Shown piece by piece: positions 54,726-63,999 of a DNA stretch of 64,000 bases. Made by a program: the position numbers and the translations under genes. Location of the stretch: contig JALNZD010000015.1 of NCBI GenBank assembly GCA_023229505.1, positions 1 through 64,000 of the forward strand. The letters run 5' to 3'. The notes under the pieces were generated by a model. That model was given only the letters and a program-made list of their open reading frames with translations, was not told where the DNA came from and searched no databases. Each line of letters begins with the position of its first letter. Positions within the stretch are counted from its first letter, which is position 1. The stretch is from Bacteroidales bacterium. Its GTDB lineage: Bacteria > Bacteroidota > Bacteroidia > Bacteroidales > JAGOPY01.

Positions 54726-57700
54726 ATGACAAAGGGAACTTCGCAAAACGATCTCTTTGACGACCAGGCCCCCGTAATCGTGGTGGATAACCCGATCCTC
54801 TGCAATCCATTTGAGGAGCCGGATAAATACTGGTATTACAACGAAAATGGCGAACCCCAGCAAATTCCCACCCGTCGCCCGGCCAGTTATTTTTTCAAAA
54901 CCAAACGCGCCTATACAGGTCAGACAACATTATTTGCTGAAGAACAACGTGAAGATCTTCAGTTGATCAACCTTCTGCGTAATGATGTTCGCCGTTGGCG
55001 CAAGTCAGGGTACGAAATAGCAACACCGATCACAAAAAAACTACTTGAATACTGGTCAAGATCAAACCGCGAACGCAGGTTGTTTTTCTGCCAGCTTGAG
55101 GGTGTTGAAACCATCATCTATATCAATGAAATTTTAGCTTCGAACAGGAAAACAAGATGGAATCCGGAATTAACTGAGGAGGATTTTCAGAAACTAAAAC
55201 AAGGCGTGAAACCTTCATTTATTGATGATACAACTGTTAAAGATGTTTTGCTTCCCCGACTGATCGATATTCCCAATGAGACAGAATATCCCAATCTTCA
55301 CCGTTACGGATGCAAAATGGCCACTGGTAGCGGTAAAACAGTGGTCATGGCCATGCTCATCACCTGGGCATTCTGTAACCGTGGATCGCAACCATCGGAT
55401 GTGCGGTTCCCGGATGCTGCCCTGATCATTTGCCCGAATCTGACTATTCGCGAGCGTTTGCAGGTACTTCGTCCAGACATAGCCGATAATTACTACCGGA
55501 AGTTTGATCTTATCCCCTCTTCTCTTATTCCATTCTTGCAGCGGGGAAAAGTGATGATCAAAAACTGGCATCAATTGGGGGAAGAATCAGAAAATATGGA
55601 ATCGGGCGAAAGTTACCGGGTAGTCAATAAAGGGATTGAGAGTGCGGATGCTTTTGCGCGACGGGTGCTTGGCGAATTATATGACCGATCTCCGGTCATG
55701 GTGATGAATGATGAAGGCCATCATGCCTACCGTCCGAAACCTATAGATACCGATTCAGATTTATCTGAAGAAGAAAAAAAAGAGCGCGAAGAGGCAACAG
55801 TATGGATCAACGGATTGGATAAGATTAACAAAGCCTGCGGCATTCGTTTTTGTGTAGATATGTCGGCAACACCATTCTATATCAAAGGCAGCGGCTATGT
55901 TGAAGGATCACCCTTCCCCTGGATTGTCAGTGATTTTGCCCTGGTGGATGCCATTGAATCGGGAATTGTAAAGATTCCCAGGATTCCGGTTAGTGATATA
56001 ACAGGTAGACCTGAACCACAGTATTTCAATTTATGGAAATACATTACAGCCGATCTGAGGGCCGGGCAGAAGATGCAAGGGGGACGTCCAAAGCCAGGTG
56101 TGGTATGGGAAAGAGCAAATGGTGCTCTGGTTCAGTTAGCAGGTCAGTACAAAGAACGGTTTGATTATTTTAAAACCGGAGATGAGCGTAATTTGGCCAT
56201 TCCACCAGCCATGATCATTGTTTGTGACAACACTAATATCGCCGAATTGTTTTATCAGAAGATTTCCGGCGAACAAACAGAGGAAGTCGAGGAAAAGGTA
56301 ACCCGTGGAAGAAAAAAAGGAGAAACGAAGTTGGTAAAGATTAAATCCTATGGAAAGGGCGAACCATTCCCTGAAATTTTCAGCAATACTGAAAATGCCT
56401 TAAACTCATTCCGCATCGACAACAAAGTCATGCAGGAAACCGACTCAGACGAGGGTCAGTCAAAAGATGAAGCCAAGAAAAAGACCAGGCAGATCGCCGA
56501 TACAATAGGCCAACACGGGAAACCGGGAGAACAGGTGAAATGTATCGTGTCAGTGCAGATGTTGTCGGAAGGCTGGGATGCAAACAATGTTACCCATATC
56601 TTTGGGCTTCGTGCGTTTGGAAGCCAGTTGTTAATTGAACAGGTAGTAGGCCGTGGCTTACGCAGGATGAACTATACTATTGACAAGGAATCTAATATGT
56701 TTCCCCCGGAATATGTGGATGTCTATGGAATTCCATTCTCCATTATTCCATTTAAAGGCAGGCCCACCGGGAAACCGGAACCGGATGATAAACCCGTTTA
56801 TCATGTTCGTGCGCTAACAGAACGGGAAAACCTGAAAATTGAATTCCCCAATGTAGAAGGTTATGTGTTTGACCTTAAGAAAAACATGATCTCTGTGGAT
56901 TTTGAAAAATTGGAAAAATTCGATCTAGAACCTCTGAAGGATCCCATCCAGACCTTCATCCAGCCACAAGTTGGTATCCGTATTGGCGGGCCTGCCATCA
57001 ATCCTGGATTAAAGGTTGTTACCCAGGATCGAAAAGCTTATTATGAAAATTATCATCTTCAAACCATCAAATTTGAGATAGCACGTCAGATCGTTATTAA
57101 CCTTACCTATGGTAGAAATGACGCACATTCCGGATTAAAATATCAATCAAGGGCACAACTGTTTCCACAGGTATTGAAAATAGTAGATCGGTATCTGGAT
57201 ATTAAGGTGAATTATATGGGATGTAATCCCAGTGAAATTGGTATCGAGGCTTATTCTTCCAAAGTAATATCGCTACTTACTACTGCCATTGAACCGTCTA
57301 AACTGGAAGGAGAACCACCCTTATTGCCACAATTGAATCGTTTCAAACCAATTGGAAGTACCTTATCCGTGAATTTTACTACTAAGAAAATCCCCAAGCT
57401 AACAATAAAGAGCCATATAAACATGATGGTTGGTGATACTCAAACATGGGAGCAGTCGGCTGATTTCATCCTGGAAGCAAATTATAAAGTATTTTCTTAT
57501 GTTAAAAATGATCATCTTGAATTTACCATTCCGTATGAATTTGAGGGCGTTCCCCTGCATTATGAACCTGATTTCATTGTAAAATTGAGCAATGGCGTGA
57601 ATCTTGTTCTTGAAATTAAAGGGTATGAAGACAATCAAACCAAGGCCAAGCACCAGGGAGCACATAAATGGGTTAATGCAGTCAATAACTGGGGAAAACT

Positions 57701-57767
57701 GGGACATTGGGTGTTCATAGTATGCAGGAATCCAGCAATGCTTAATTATGATATTGATAAAGCTTAG
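54726..57767 (+). CDS. Type III-like restriction subunit (Res)
   Basis: 1014 aa from the ATG at 54726. SF2 helicase: Walker A MATGSGKT (about 198), NDEGHH (about 330), DMSATPFY, and motif VI QVVGRGLRR. C-terminal PD-(D/E)XK nuclease YEPDFIVKLSNGVNLVLEIKG (about 945-966). ATP-dependent cleavage partner of the preceding methylase; nearly contiguous with it. Confidence 0.9.
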   Translation: MTKGTSQNDLFDDQAPVIVVDNPILCNPFEEPDKYWYYNENGEPQQIPTRRPASYFFKTKRAYTGQTTLFAEEQREDLQLINLLRNDVRRWRKSGYEIATPITKKLLEYWSRSNRERRLFFCQLEGVETIIYINEILASNRKTRWNPELTEEDFQKLKQGVKPSFIDDTTVKDVLLPRLIDIPNETEYPNLHRYGCKMATGSGKTVVMAMLITWAFCNRGSQPSDVRFPDAALIICPNLTIRERLQVLRPDIADNYYRKFDLIPSSLIPFLQRGKVMIKNWHQLGEESENMESGESYRVVNKGIESADAFARRVLGELYDRSPVMVMNDEGHHAYRPKPIDTDSDLSEEEKKEREEATVWINGLDKINKACGIRFCVDMSATPFYIKGSGYVEGSPFPWIVSDFALVDAIESGIVKIPRIPVSDITGRPEPQYFNLWKYITADLRAGQKMQGGRPKPGVVWERANGALVQLAGQYKERFDYFKTGDERNLAIPPAMIIVCDNTNIAELFYQKISGEQTEEVEEKVTRGRKKGETKLVKIKSYGKGEPFPEIFSNTENALNSFRIDNKVMQETDSDEGQSKDEAKKKTRQIADTIGQHGKPGEQVKCIVSVQMLSEGWDANNVTHIFGLRAFGSQLLIEQVVGRGLRRMNYTIDKESNMFPPEYVDVYGIPFSIIPFKGRPTGKPEPDDKPVYHVRALTERENLKIEFPNVEGYVFDLKKNMISVDFEKLEKFDLEPLKDPIQTFIQPQVGIRIGGPAINPGLKVVTQDRKAYYENYHLQTIKFEIARQIVINLTYGRNDAHSGLKYQSRAQLFPQVLKIVDRYLDIKVNYMGCNPSEIGIEAYSSKVISLLTTAIEPSKLEGEPPLLPQLNRFKPIGSTLSVNFTTKKIPKLTIKSHINMMVGDTQTWEQSADFILEANYKVFSYVKNDHLEFTIPYEFEGVPLHYEPDFIVKLSNGVNLVLEIKGYEDNQTKAKHQGAHKWVNAVNNWGKLGHWVFIVCRNPAMLNYDIDKA

Positions 57768-57864
57768 AAGCACCAAGTATTGAGAGACAATATGATAAAT
57801 AGTGGTATGTTATTTCTAAACAGGTTTGCACTTTTTTATATAATTTTGTAAAAATTTGACTATT

Positions 57865-58737
57865 ATGATTAATGTTTTCAATGATACATTAAAAATAATT
57901 TTAAATGACAGGCTTAAAGAACTCGAAGATCATTTTGAGTCTGATGTGATTTTTTACTACGGTGAAATTCATCCTGCATTTATCAAACCATTCAGAGATT
58001 TCATTGAGAAATTAAAGAACGATCCTAATCCAAAAGATAAATTATCGATTATCATCAATTCACCAGGTGGTAGTTCTGAAACTGTCGAGAAGTTTGTTGA
58101 TATAATAAGAAAACATTATCATGAGGTTTATTTTGTCATACCAGATATGGCAATGTCGGCAGGTACCATATTTTGTATGTCTGGTGACAAAATTTTTATG
58201 GATTATTCTTCATCCCTTGGCCCTATTGATCCACAAGTATTAGTTGGTGATAAATATGTGCCTGCTCTTGGTTATTTGGATAAAGTAAACGAGTTAATTG
58301 AAAAAGACAGAAATAATGAATTAACCAGGGCTGAGTTTGCAATTCTCAAAGATATCGATTTAGCGACACTCAGGGCTTATGAGCAAGCCAAGGATTTAAC
58401 AGTTACACTTTTGGAAAAATGGTTAGTGGAATATAAATTCAAAGATTGGCAAATACATCAATCAAAACCTGATCTGATTGGTCAACCTGTTACTTTGGAG
58501 CAAAAGAAGGAGCGGGCTAAAGACATAGCAACTAAATTGGGTAATAACAATCTGTGGCATTCCCATGGAAGAATGATTAATATACATGTTCTCAAGACTT
58601 TTTTAAAATTGAAAATAGAGGATTATTCTGATGATTTACCCTTACGTGAAAAAATCAGGTCCTATAATGATTTGATAATTGAGTTTATCCTAAGATCTGA
58701 ATTTAGATTTTTCCTGCATAGTAGAAATTATTTTTAA
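57865..58737 (+). CDS. Clp-fold (SDH/SppA-like) serine protease
   Basis: 290 aa from ATG 57865. ClpP/crotonase fold: IIINSPGGSS (oxyanion glycines), VIPDMAMSAGTIF with the predicted nucleophile Ser98, and SSLGPIDPQ. Similar cytoplasmic SDH-type proteases are found beside restriction and other defence genes. A basic/aromatic C-terminus. No signal peptide, so not a classical signal-peptide peptidase. 97 bp after res on the same strand. Confidence 0.82.
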   Translation: MINVFNDTLKIILNDRLKELEDHFESDVIFYYGEIHPAFIKPFRDFIEKLKNDPNPKDKLSIIINSPGGSSETVEKFVDIIRKHYHEVYFVIPDMAMSAGTIFCMSGDKIFMDYSSSLGPIDPQVLVGDKYVPALGYLDKVNELIEKDRNNELTRAEFAILKDIDLATLRAYEQAKDLTVTLLEKWLVEYKFKDWQIHQSKPDLIGQPVTLEQKKERAKDIATKLGNNNLWHSHGRMINIHVLKTFLKLKIEDYSDDLPLREKIRSYNDLIIEFILRSEFRFFLHSRNYF

Positions 58738-58747
58738 TCTTTATATT

Positions 58748-58960
58748 ATGGCAACAAATGATATAAGTTTGATCGATAAACTGACCGAAGTAATAGAAAA
58801 AAAGAATAAATTATTCGAATCGGATAAAATATATATCGAATATGAAGAATATCATGAACAAATGAGACGACTTGGAATCTCCAAGAAACAAGAATACAAT
58901 ATTTCGCCTGTCGATACCATTGGCAGGAGGTTTTATTATGATATGCAACATGTCAAATAA
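58748..58960 (+). CDS. Small partner protein of the Clp-fold protease
   Basis: 70 aa, charged, helical (LIDKLTEVIEKKNKLFESDKIYIEYEEYHEQMRRLGI). 10 bp after the protease gene, so co-transcribed. No known domain; may be an adaptor or regulator. Short length keeps confidence moderate. Confidence 0.55.
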   Translation: MATNDISLIDKLTEVIEKKNKLFESDKIYIEYEEYHEQMRRLGISKKQEYNISPVDTIGRRFYYDMQHVK

Positions 58961-59063
58961 TTAATCTTATTCGAATTTGCCCGGAAATCTCTGATTTACA
59001 AGGTTTTGTTTTTAAAGTCCGGAGGTCACATAATATCAGCAAACCAACTCAACCCTTAAAACT

Positions 59064-59090
59064 CAAAAAACCTCGCCAAGCGAGGTTTTT
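59064..59090. terminator. Bidirectional rho-independent terminator
   Basis: AAAAAACCTCGCCAAGCGAGGTTTTTT: 7-bp GC-containing stem with a short loop, A-tract on one side and T-tract on the other. Ends the tRNA unit transcribed leftward and the defence operon arriving from the left. Confidence 0.85.
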
Positions 59091-59095
59091 TGCCC

Positions 59096-59182
59096 GTACC
59101 CGGAGCCGGGATCGAACCGGCACTTCCATCACTGGAAATTGGATTTTAAGTCCAACGCGTCTACCTATTCCGCCACCCGGGC
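59096..59182 (-). tRNA. tRNA-Leu (anticodon TAA)
   Basis: Cloverleaf on the minus strand: acceptor GCCCGGG/TCCGGGT plus discriminator A, anticodon loop CTTAAAA with TAA, long variable arm as expected for class II Leu tRNA, T-arm GGTTCGATCCC. Its 3' end faces the defence island; no encoded CCA. Confidence 0.95.
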
Positions 59183-59231
59183 GAAGAGGGTGTGAGTTTG
59201 GGTGTGCAGGTGAAGTGTGGGTGTGAATTGT

Positions 59232-59327
59232 AAATTGAAATTTGAAATTTGGATACGTTATTGAAAAAATAGGAACCTCGTTGTTTCACCAGATTCCTAA
59301 TTTCAATTTTCAAATTTCAAATTTCAT
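59232..59327. repeat. A+T-rich inverted repeat between two tRNA genes
   Basis: AAATTGAAATTTGAAATTT (59232-59250) and its near inverse in 59301-59325 flank a spacer. Similar AAATTTC/GAAATTT words occur at 1616-1657, 2466-2500 and 61700-61740, always between genes. Nothing else is seen between the tRNAs. Confidence 0.6.
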
Positions 59328-59332
59328 TTCAG

Positions 59333-59405
<73 letters not shown>

Positions 59406-59475
59406 AGTATGTCAAAAAAGGATTGCAAATGTAAATAATTTTTTAAAAAGTGCAACCAAAGGATCAATTTTCTTC

Positions 59476-61290
59476 TCAATTATTCAATCCTGGTGCTGAT
59501 GACTTGTCAACATAAAGTAAACTTGAAGTCAATTCACTGATGTCTTTCACCTCAACTGGGGAGCCTTTCTGAAGGGTTTTTTTACAAAGCGGGCATGCAG
59601 TGATGATTGATCCAGGATTATTTGCCATAAGGGTCTCCAGAGTAAGCTGCGAGACTTTATCTCTTTGGTAACAGTTGATCCCGGTACTTCCCAGGCTTCC
59701 ACCGCAGCAGATAGATATGCCTTTCTCTTCACTTGCAGTGACAAGATTTACCATTTGCCGGATCAACTGCCGGGGCTCTTCGAAAATCCCGGATCCTCTT
59801 CCCAGTTCGCATGGATCATGGAAAGCAACCTGTAAATCTTCCTTTTTCAGATCAATTTTCTTTTCATTCACCAGGCGTAGAAGGTATTGCGAATGATGCA
59901 GCATTTCGATATTAAGGTTATATTCTTCCCTGAAAATCTTCAGGCAGATAGGGCAGGAGAGTACCAGTGTTTTACAGTTTGTGCTTTCGATCAGTTTTTT
60001 ATTGTGCTCCATGAGTTCGCGCGCCTGCTTTTCTTTTCCGGCCATCCATAAGGGCCTTCCGCAGCAGACGCTTCCATCACGGTCAATAAATTGGTAATCG
60101 ACACCTGCCGTGGTGAATATTTTCTCCATGGATATTTTGATCGATGGGGTAAGATGGGTCATGCAGCCGGCAAAATAAGCTATCTCCGCAACCTGGCTTT
60201 TGGTTTGCTTCAGGTATGTAAAGGAGCCATTAAGGTTTTTAGCATAACGGATCCTTTGGGAAACACGCAAAGCGTTGATATTGATTCCAACAGGACAATA
60301 TTCCCCGCAACGGCCGCAAAGCAGGCAATCGTAAGTAGAATTTATATCCGGTCGATTGTTTTTTAAAGTCCGAAGAAAATACGCAGGCGGGATTCCATCC
60401 TCATTTGCATCTGTATGTAGCGGACAGGCATCGATGCATACGCCGCATTTAGGGCACGATTGTATTTCAAAATTTGAGTAATGGTTAAAATGAAGGGTTG
60501 GTTTAATACCGTAATGCCTGAAAAAGATCAGCATTACTTCTGTAGGAATATGCATGAACCTGGAGTAAGGCAGGCTGACGAAAAAGCCTCCCAGTACCAG
60601 CGAATAGGTCCACCAGGCAGGATAAGAAAGCTGTTGTGCAGGCAGAAATCTATCCAGGAGATCTCCAAAATTGTTGGTCAAAAAGCTTCCCCCGTGATAG
60701 TGTGCAGCCGTGAAGCTTTCGGCAAGTAATCTCAGGGGGAAGATCAGCCAGAGGGTGGTGATCGCTAAACGGTCGAAAAATGTATGCCTGGTAGTTTTTT
60801 TTAAACCGAACCAATGGGACGAAGCTCTTTTGATCAGGGCAAGCACCAGCCCGCTGAGCACCAGAAGCAGGAACATATCCATGAGCAACCGGAAAACACC
60901 CGGGATTGACATGAGTTCGTGCCTCAGTATATGTTCGTCAGCTACAAAGAACTTCAGGAAAATCGGGTAGTACGGAGGATTGATATGAACTTTGCTGTAA
61001 ATTCTCGACTCGAGGTTGCCACATACGATAAGCAGGAACCACCCGAATGCAAAGCTCATATGCATATAGCCGAGCCAGCCATTTCGCCGGAACATTTTCC
61101 GGTGGAGAAGGCTTTCCATGAACACTTCGCCGGCAGCGCCCAGGCTTTTTTTGGTAAATACTCCTTTCCTGATCAGGTCTCTGTCAGCCAGGTCAAACCC
61201 TTTGATCCAGCGTGCATACTTTACACTGAGGATTACCAGCAGGGTAATCAGTCCCAGGAAGAAAGGAAGCACAAACAAGTCAAAGGTCAT
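59476..61290 (-). CDS. Membrane-anchored heterodisulfide-reductase-like iron-sulfur protein (HdrD/E-like)
   Basis: 604 aa. N-terminal ~260 aa with about five to six membrane helices and histidines (HdrE/NarI-like haem region), then two 4Fe-4S motifs CPKCGVCIDACPL and CLLCGRCGEYCPVG, then two CCG domains (CCGRPLWMAG...SCPIC and HDPCELG...CCGG). Likely carries electrons between the quinone pool and a cytoplasmic disulfide or Fe-S partner. Overlaps the HdrC-like gene by 4 bp. Confidence 0.85.
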   Translation of the reverse strand: MTFDLFVLPFFLGLITLLVILSVKYARWIKGFDLADRDLIRKGVFTKKSLGAAGEVFMESLLHRKMFRRNGWLGYMHMSFAFGWFLLIVCGNLESRIYSKVHINPPYYPIFLKFFVADEHILRHELMSIPGVFRLLMDMFLLLVLSGLVLALIKRASSHWFGLKKTTRHTFFDRLAITTLWLIFPLRLLAESFTAAHYHGGSFLTNNFGDLLDRFLPAQQLSYPAWWTYSLVLGGFFVSLPYSRFMHIPTEVMLIFFRHYGIKPTLHFNHYSNFEIQSCPKCGVCIDACPLHTDANEDGIPPAYFLRTLKNNRPDINSTYDCLLCGRCGEYCPVGININALRVSQRIRYAKNLNGSFTYLKQTKSQVAEIAYFAGCMTHLTPSIKISMEKIFTTAGVDYQFIDRDGSVCCGRPLWMAGKEKQARELMEHNKKLIESTNCKTLVLSCPICLKIFREEYNLNIEMLHHSQYLLRLVNEKKIDLKKEDLQVAFHDPCELGRGSGIFEEPRQLIRQMVNLVTASEEKGISICCGGSLGSTGINCYQRDKVSQLTLETLMANNPGSIITACPLCKKTLQKGSPVEVKDISELTSSLLYVDKSSAPGLNN

Positions 61291-61622
61291 AGTTCGAAAG
61301 CCTCAATGGCTCTTTGTATATTCATTATGATATTTCTGGTATTGACACCTCGCGGGCAGGCGAGCTGGCACTTTCCGCAAAGCATGCATTTTTCCGCTTC
61401 GGCCTTTATATTGCGGGCTTCACCCCTTTTAATATTTCCGATCAGCTCCCGCAAGCTGAATGTTGTAAATACCCCCGCACTGCAGGTGGCTGTGCAGGTA
61501 CCGCACGAAATACAGACCATGAAAGAAGGCTCATGCTCAGCCAGGTATCGTGCGACCCGCTTGTCATTGCTGTCGTAATCGATTTGTCTGTCGGAATTTA
61601 TGGTATATCCGAAGTTGGGCAC
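61287..61622 (-). CDS. hdrC: HdrC-like 4Fe-4S protein
   Basis: 111 aa, two ferredoxin-like motifs CISCGTCTATCSAG and CMLCGKCQLACPRG separated by a helical linker. Electron carrier between HdrA-like flavoprotein and catalytic subunits. Normally short, as here. Four-base overlap with the membrane subunit that follows. Confidence 0.88.
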   Translation of the reverse strand: MPNFGYTINSDRQIDYDSNDKRVARYLAEHEPSFMVCISCGTCTATCSAGVFTTFSLRELIGNIKRGEARNIKAEAEKCMLCGKCQLACPRGVNTRNIIMNIQRAIEAFEL

Positions 61623-61630
61623 TGGATGTT

Positions 61631-61665
61631 GGTTATTGGTTATTGGTTATTGGTTATTGGTTATT
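61631..61665. repeat. Heptanucleotide tandem repeat (GGTTATT x5)
   Basis: Five perfect units in the 105-bp gap between the hdrA-like and hdrC-like genes, just upstream of the hdrC start. Copy number may vary by slippage. Second heptamer array in the window after 1624-1651. Confidence 0.92.
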
Positions 61666-61727
61666 AGGTAGTTATATAAGAGGTTGTTATTTGTTTCAGT
61701 GTTCCAAAAAATTCCAAATTTCTAATT

Positions 61728-62774
61728 TCAATTTTCAAATTGCCAACTGTCAACTGAATTCAGGTATTCCATAATCCTGAGTGCAGCTGCCCGCGAATCA
61801 GCAATCGTTTCATCAATGCTTTTCGGTGAAGTACAGGTTCCGGCGAGAAAAAGGCCTGGTATGCCGGTTTCATTTGCCTGTAACTGGCGATCGGCAGGCT
61901 GCAGGAAACGGTTTTCATCGGTTTCCAACTCCATTATATCCATGAGCTTCTTTGTCCCGGATGAGGTAACCATACCGGACATCAGCACAAGCAGATCCAC
62001 CTTCATTTTCAGCGGGCGTCCGGCCAGGGTATCCTCAACTTTTACCAGCACTGAGCCATCCTGGTTCTCAAATGCTTCCGACAGCCTTCCCCTGATAAAA
62101 TGCACCCCCCATTTCTCCTGCGATTCTTTGTACAAAGCTTCGAAGTCGAGGCCGAACATCCTGAGATCCATGTAAAAGCAAAAAACTTCACAACCTGGGA
62201 TCATCTCACTTACCTCAACCGCCTGCTTCACGGCGGTCACACAGCATACTCTGGAACAATAAAGATTACCGACTTTCTCATCCCTTGATCCCACACAATG
62301 CACAAAGCCAATCCTTTCGGGCACTTTACCGTGGGCATTACGGATCTGGCTGTGTTGGGCAAATTTCTTTTCGAGGTCTTCGGAGGTGATCACGTTATCA
62401 TAGATCCCATAGCCATACTCTTCCTTTTTCCGGGCTTCAAAGAGATCGAATCCTGTTGCCAGGAGCAATGCATCCGAAACAAGCGTTTGGGAGTTGTTCA
62501 ACAATATTTTCCAGGTTTTTCCGGACTGTTCGATCTTTTGAACTTCTGTGCCGGTGTGAACGATCACTTTCTCGTTCAACCTTTTGGTCAGGTAACCGGT
62601 AATTTCTTTGGCAGGCCGGCGGGACGGAAAAAGGCGGTCCCATTGGCCAACATGCCCGCCCAGATGTTCCTCCTTTTCAATAAGGGTGACTTGAATGCCA
62701 AAAGCAGCTAAACTCGAAGCTGCTTCAAGGCCTGCTATACCACCACCGATTACAATAACCTTTTTACCCATCAT
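61728..62774 (-). CDS. hdrA: HdrA-like FAD protein
   Basis: 348 aa. FAD-binding GGGIAGLEAASSLA at the N-terminus, IEKEEHLGGHVGQW, the HdrA cysteine block FVHCVGSRDEKVGNLYCSRVCC and a C-terminal FLAGTCTSPKSIDETIADSRAAA. Lacks the ferredoxin domains of methanogen HdrA, so a short form. Central flavin subunit of the cluster; its start lies 3 bp from the hdrB-like stop. Met at 62771 is an alternative start. Confidence 0.9.
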   Translation of the reverse strand: MMGKKVIVIGGGIAGLEAASSLAAFGIQVTLIEKEEHLGGHVGQWDRLFPSRRPAKEITGYLTKRLNEKVIVHTGTEVQKIEQSGKTWKILLNNSQTLVSDALLLATGFDLFEARKKEEYGYGIYDNVITSEDLEKKFAQHSQIRNAHGKVPERIGFVHCVGSRDEKVGNLYCSRVCCVTAVKQAVEVSEMIPGCEVFCFYMDLRMFGLDFEALYKESQEKWGVHFIRGRLSEAFENQDGSVLVKVEDTLAGRPLKMKVDLLVLMSGMVTSSGTKKLMDIMELETDENRFLQPADRQLQANETGIPGLFLAGTCTSPKSIDETIADSRAAALRIMEYLNSVDSWQFEN

Positions 62775-62777
62775 GTA

Positions 62778-63851
62778 TCAATGACAAAATTTCAAGTTTG
62801 CGGGCATGGCGGGTTTCCCTAAATATTCACCGTTTTTACCCAGGTATTTCTTTTCGGGATCATAGAGTATCCCAATCTTATCCAGCAATGGCTCAACAGG
62901 GACCTGGTGAGTTTGCAAACCAAGGTCCCAGGGGTCATAACCAAGCACAATCCCGGCAAGTTCTTCATAGGTGAGGACAGGGATTCCCTGGCCATCTTCC
63001 CCGTAGGTAACTCCTTCCATCTCGCTGAGGGCATATTGCCAACGATCGAAGAAAAAAGGACAGCCGGGGCAATTTGTAAGAATAGCTTCGGGTCTGTAGG
63101 GCTTCATCGACTCAAATTTCTTTTGTGAACAGGCGATGGAATAACCGCGATTAGCCTTCACGACATATTGCCTGAAGCCAAATCCGCAACAATGACGGCG
63201 TTCCGGGTAATCAATCACCTCACCTCCCCAGTCTTCTATCATCCCAATCAACACATGCGGATATTCTGCACCTCCGATACCTTTGCAGGGGAACATTTTA
63301 GCATAATGACATCCAATATGTTCGACAATCCGCAGTGGTTCGCCTGTAAAACGGTTAATCAGCCTGTACTTGCCTTTTTCTGCTATCTCTTTACGAAATT
63401 TATAAATGATATCACTGGCATGGACCAGGTTTTTGGGCTTTTCAAATTCTTTACCGGTAGCCTCTTTAAGAAGCTCCCTGACCTTTTTCTCAACTTCCGG
63501 GAAATGGTGCCAGGTTTCAAGCACCTCAAGGTACATACCGAAGGAAGTAATACAGGAAGGGACATAGTTATGGTAACCCGATTCGGTCATAAGGGCGAAT
63601 TGCCGGGCAATAACCGTCATTGTAGTCTCAAAAGGGACAATATCGGAATGATAGCCGATTCCTGTGCAGGTCGTGTGAAATGGATGCTCGCTGATATTTT
63701 TCCCAAGGGTTTCTCTCAGGATTTTCAGAAAAGTAGTTTCAGAACCAGGGAAAAAGCTCTGCCTTACGCAACTTCTGACATAAAAAAAATCATCATCCGC
63801 GATCTCTTTCTGATATTCTTTCCAGATTATCTTTTTACCCTCAATGTTCAT
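62778..63851 (-). CDS. hdrB: HdrB-like CCG-domain protein
   Basis: 357 aa from ATG 63851; the longer frame to 63998 is out of keeping with the family and overlaps the upstream gene's coding frame. Cysteine sets CxxQSFFPGSE-CTGIGYHSD, GCHYAKMF...HCCGFGFR and NCPGCPFFFDRW are typical of HdrB-type catalytic subunits that bind noncubane 4Fe-4S clusters. Followed by hdrA-like. Confidence 0.88.
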   Translation of the reverse strand: MNIEGKKIIWKEYQKEIADDDFFYVRSCVRQSFFPGSETTFLKILRETLGKNISEHPFHTTCTGIGYHSDIVPFETTMTVIARQFALMTESGYHNYVPSCITSFGMYLEVLETWHHFPEVEKKVRELLKEATGKEFEKPKNLVHASDIIYKFRKEIAEKGKYRLINRFTGEPLRIVEHIGCHYAKMFPCKGIGGAEYPHVLIGMIEDWGGEVIDYPERRHCCGFGFRQYVVKANRGYSIACSQKKFESMKPYRPEAILTNCPGCPFFFDRWQYALSEMEGVTYGEDGQGIPVLTYEELAGIVLGYDPWDLGLQTHQVPVEPLLDKIGILYDPEKKYLGKNGEYLGKPAMPANLKFCH

Positions 63852-63999
63852 TTTTGCCGTGCTTATTGCTATTGAAGTTATAAACGTGAAGATAATACTC
63901 GCTTTTCTGGCCCGGGCTGAATTCTTTGCCCATTTCTTCAGCTTTCTTCCTTGAGAATTCCTCCAGCTTTTCAAACCGTTCCGTCCCGCCTGTGACATC
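63841..63999 (-). CDS. C-terminal end of an upstream gene of the Hdr cluster (partial)
   Basis: Minus-strand frame entering from the right edge reads DVTGGTERFEKLEEFSRKKA...YYLHVYNFNSNKHGKNEH and stops at 63841, overlapping the hdrB start by 11 bp. The 52 visible residues are charged and helical. Overlap suggests an operon partner; its family cannot be judged from this end. Confidence 0.6.
   Translation of the reverse strand, partial: DVTGGTERFEKLEEFSRKKAEEMGKEFSPGQKSEYYLHVYNFNSNKHGKNEH

Noticed and set aside
42305..59182. Integration of the defence island into the tRNA-Leu 3' end
   Set aside because: The island does lie on the 3' side of the tRNA, but I see no repeat of the tRNA end near 42.3 kb and no integrase.
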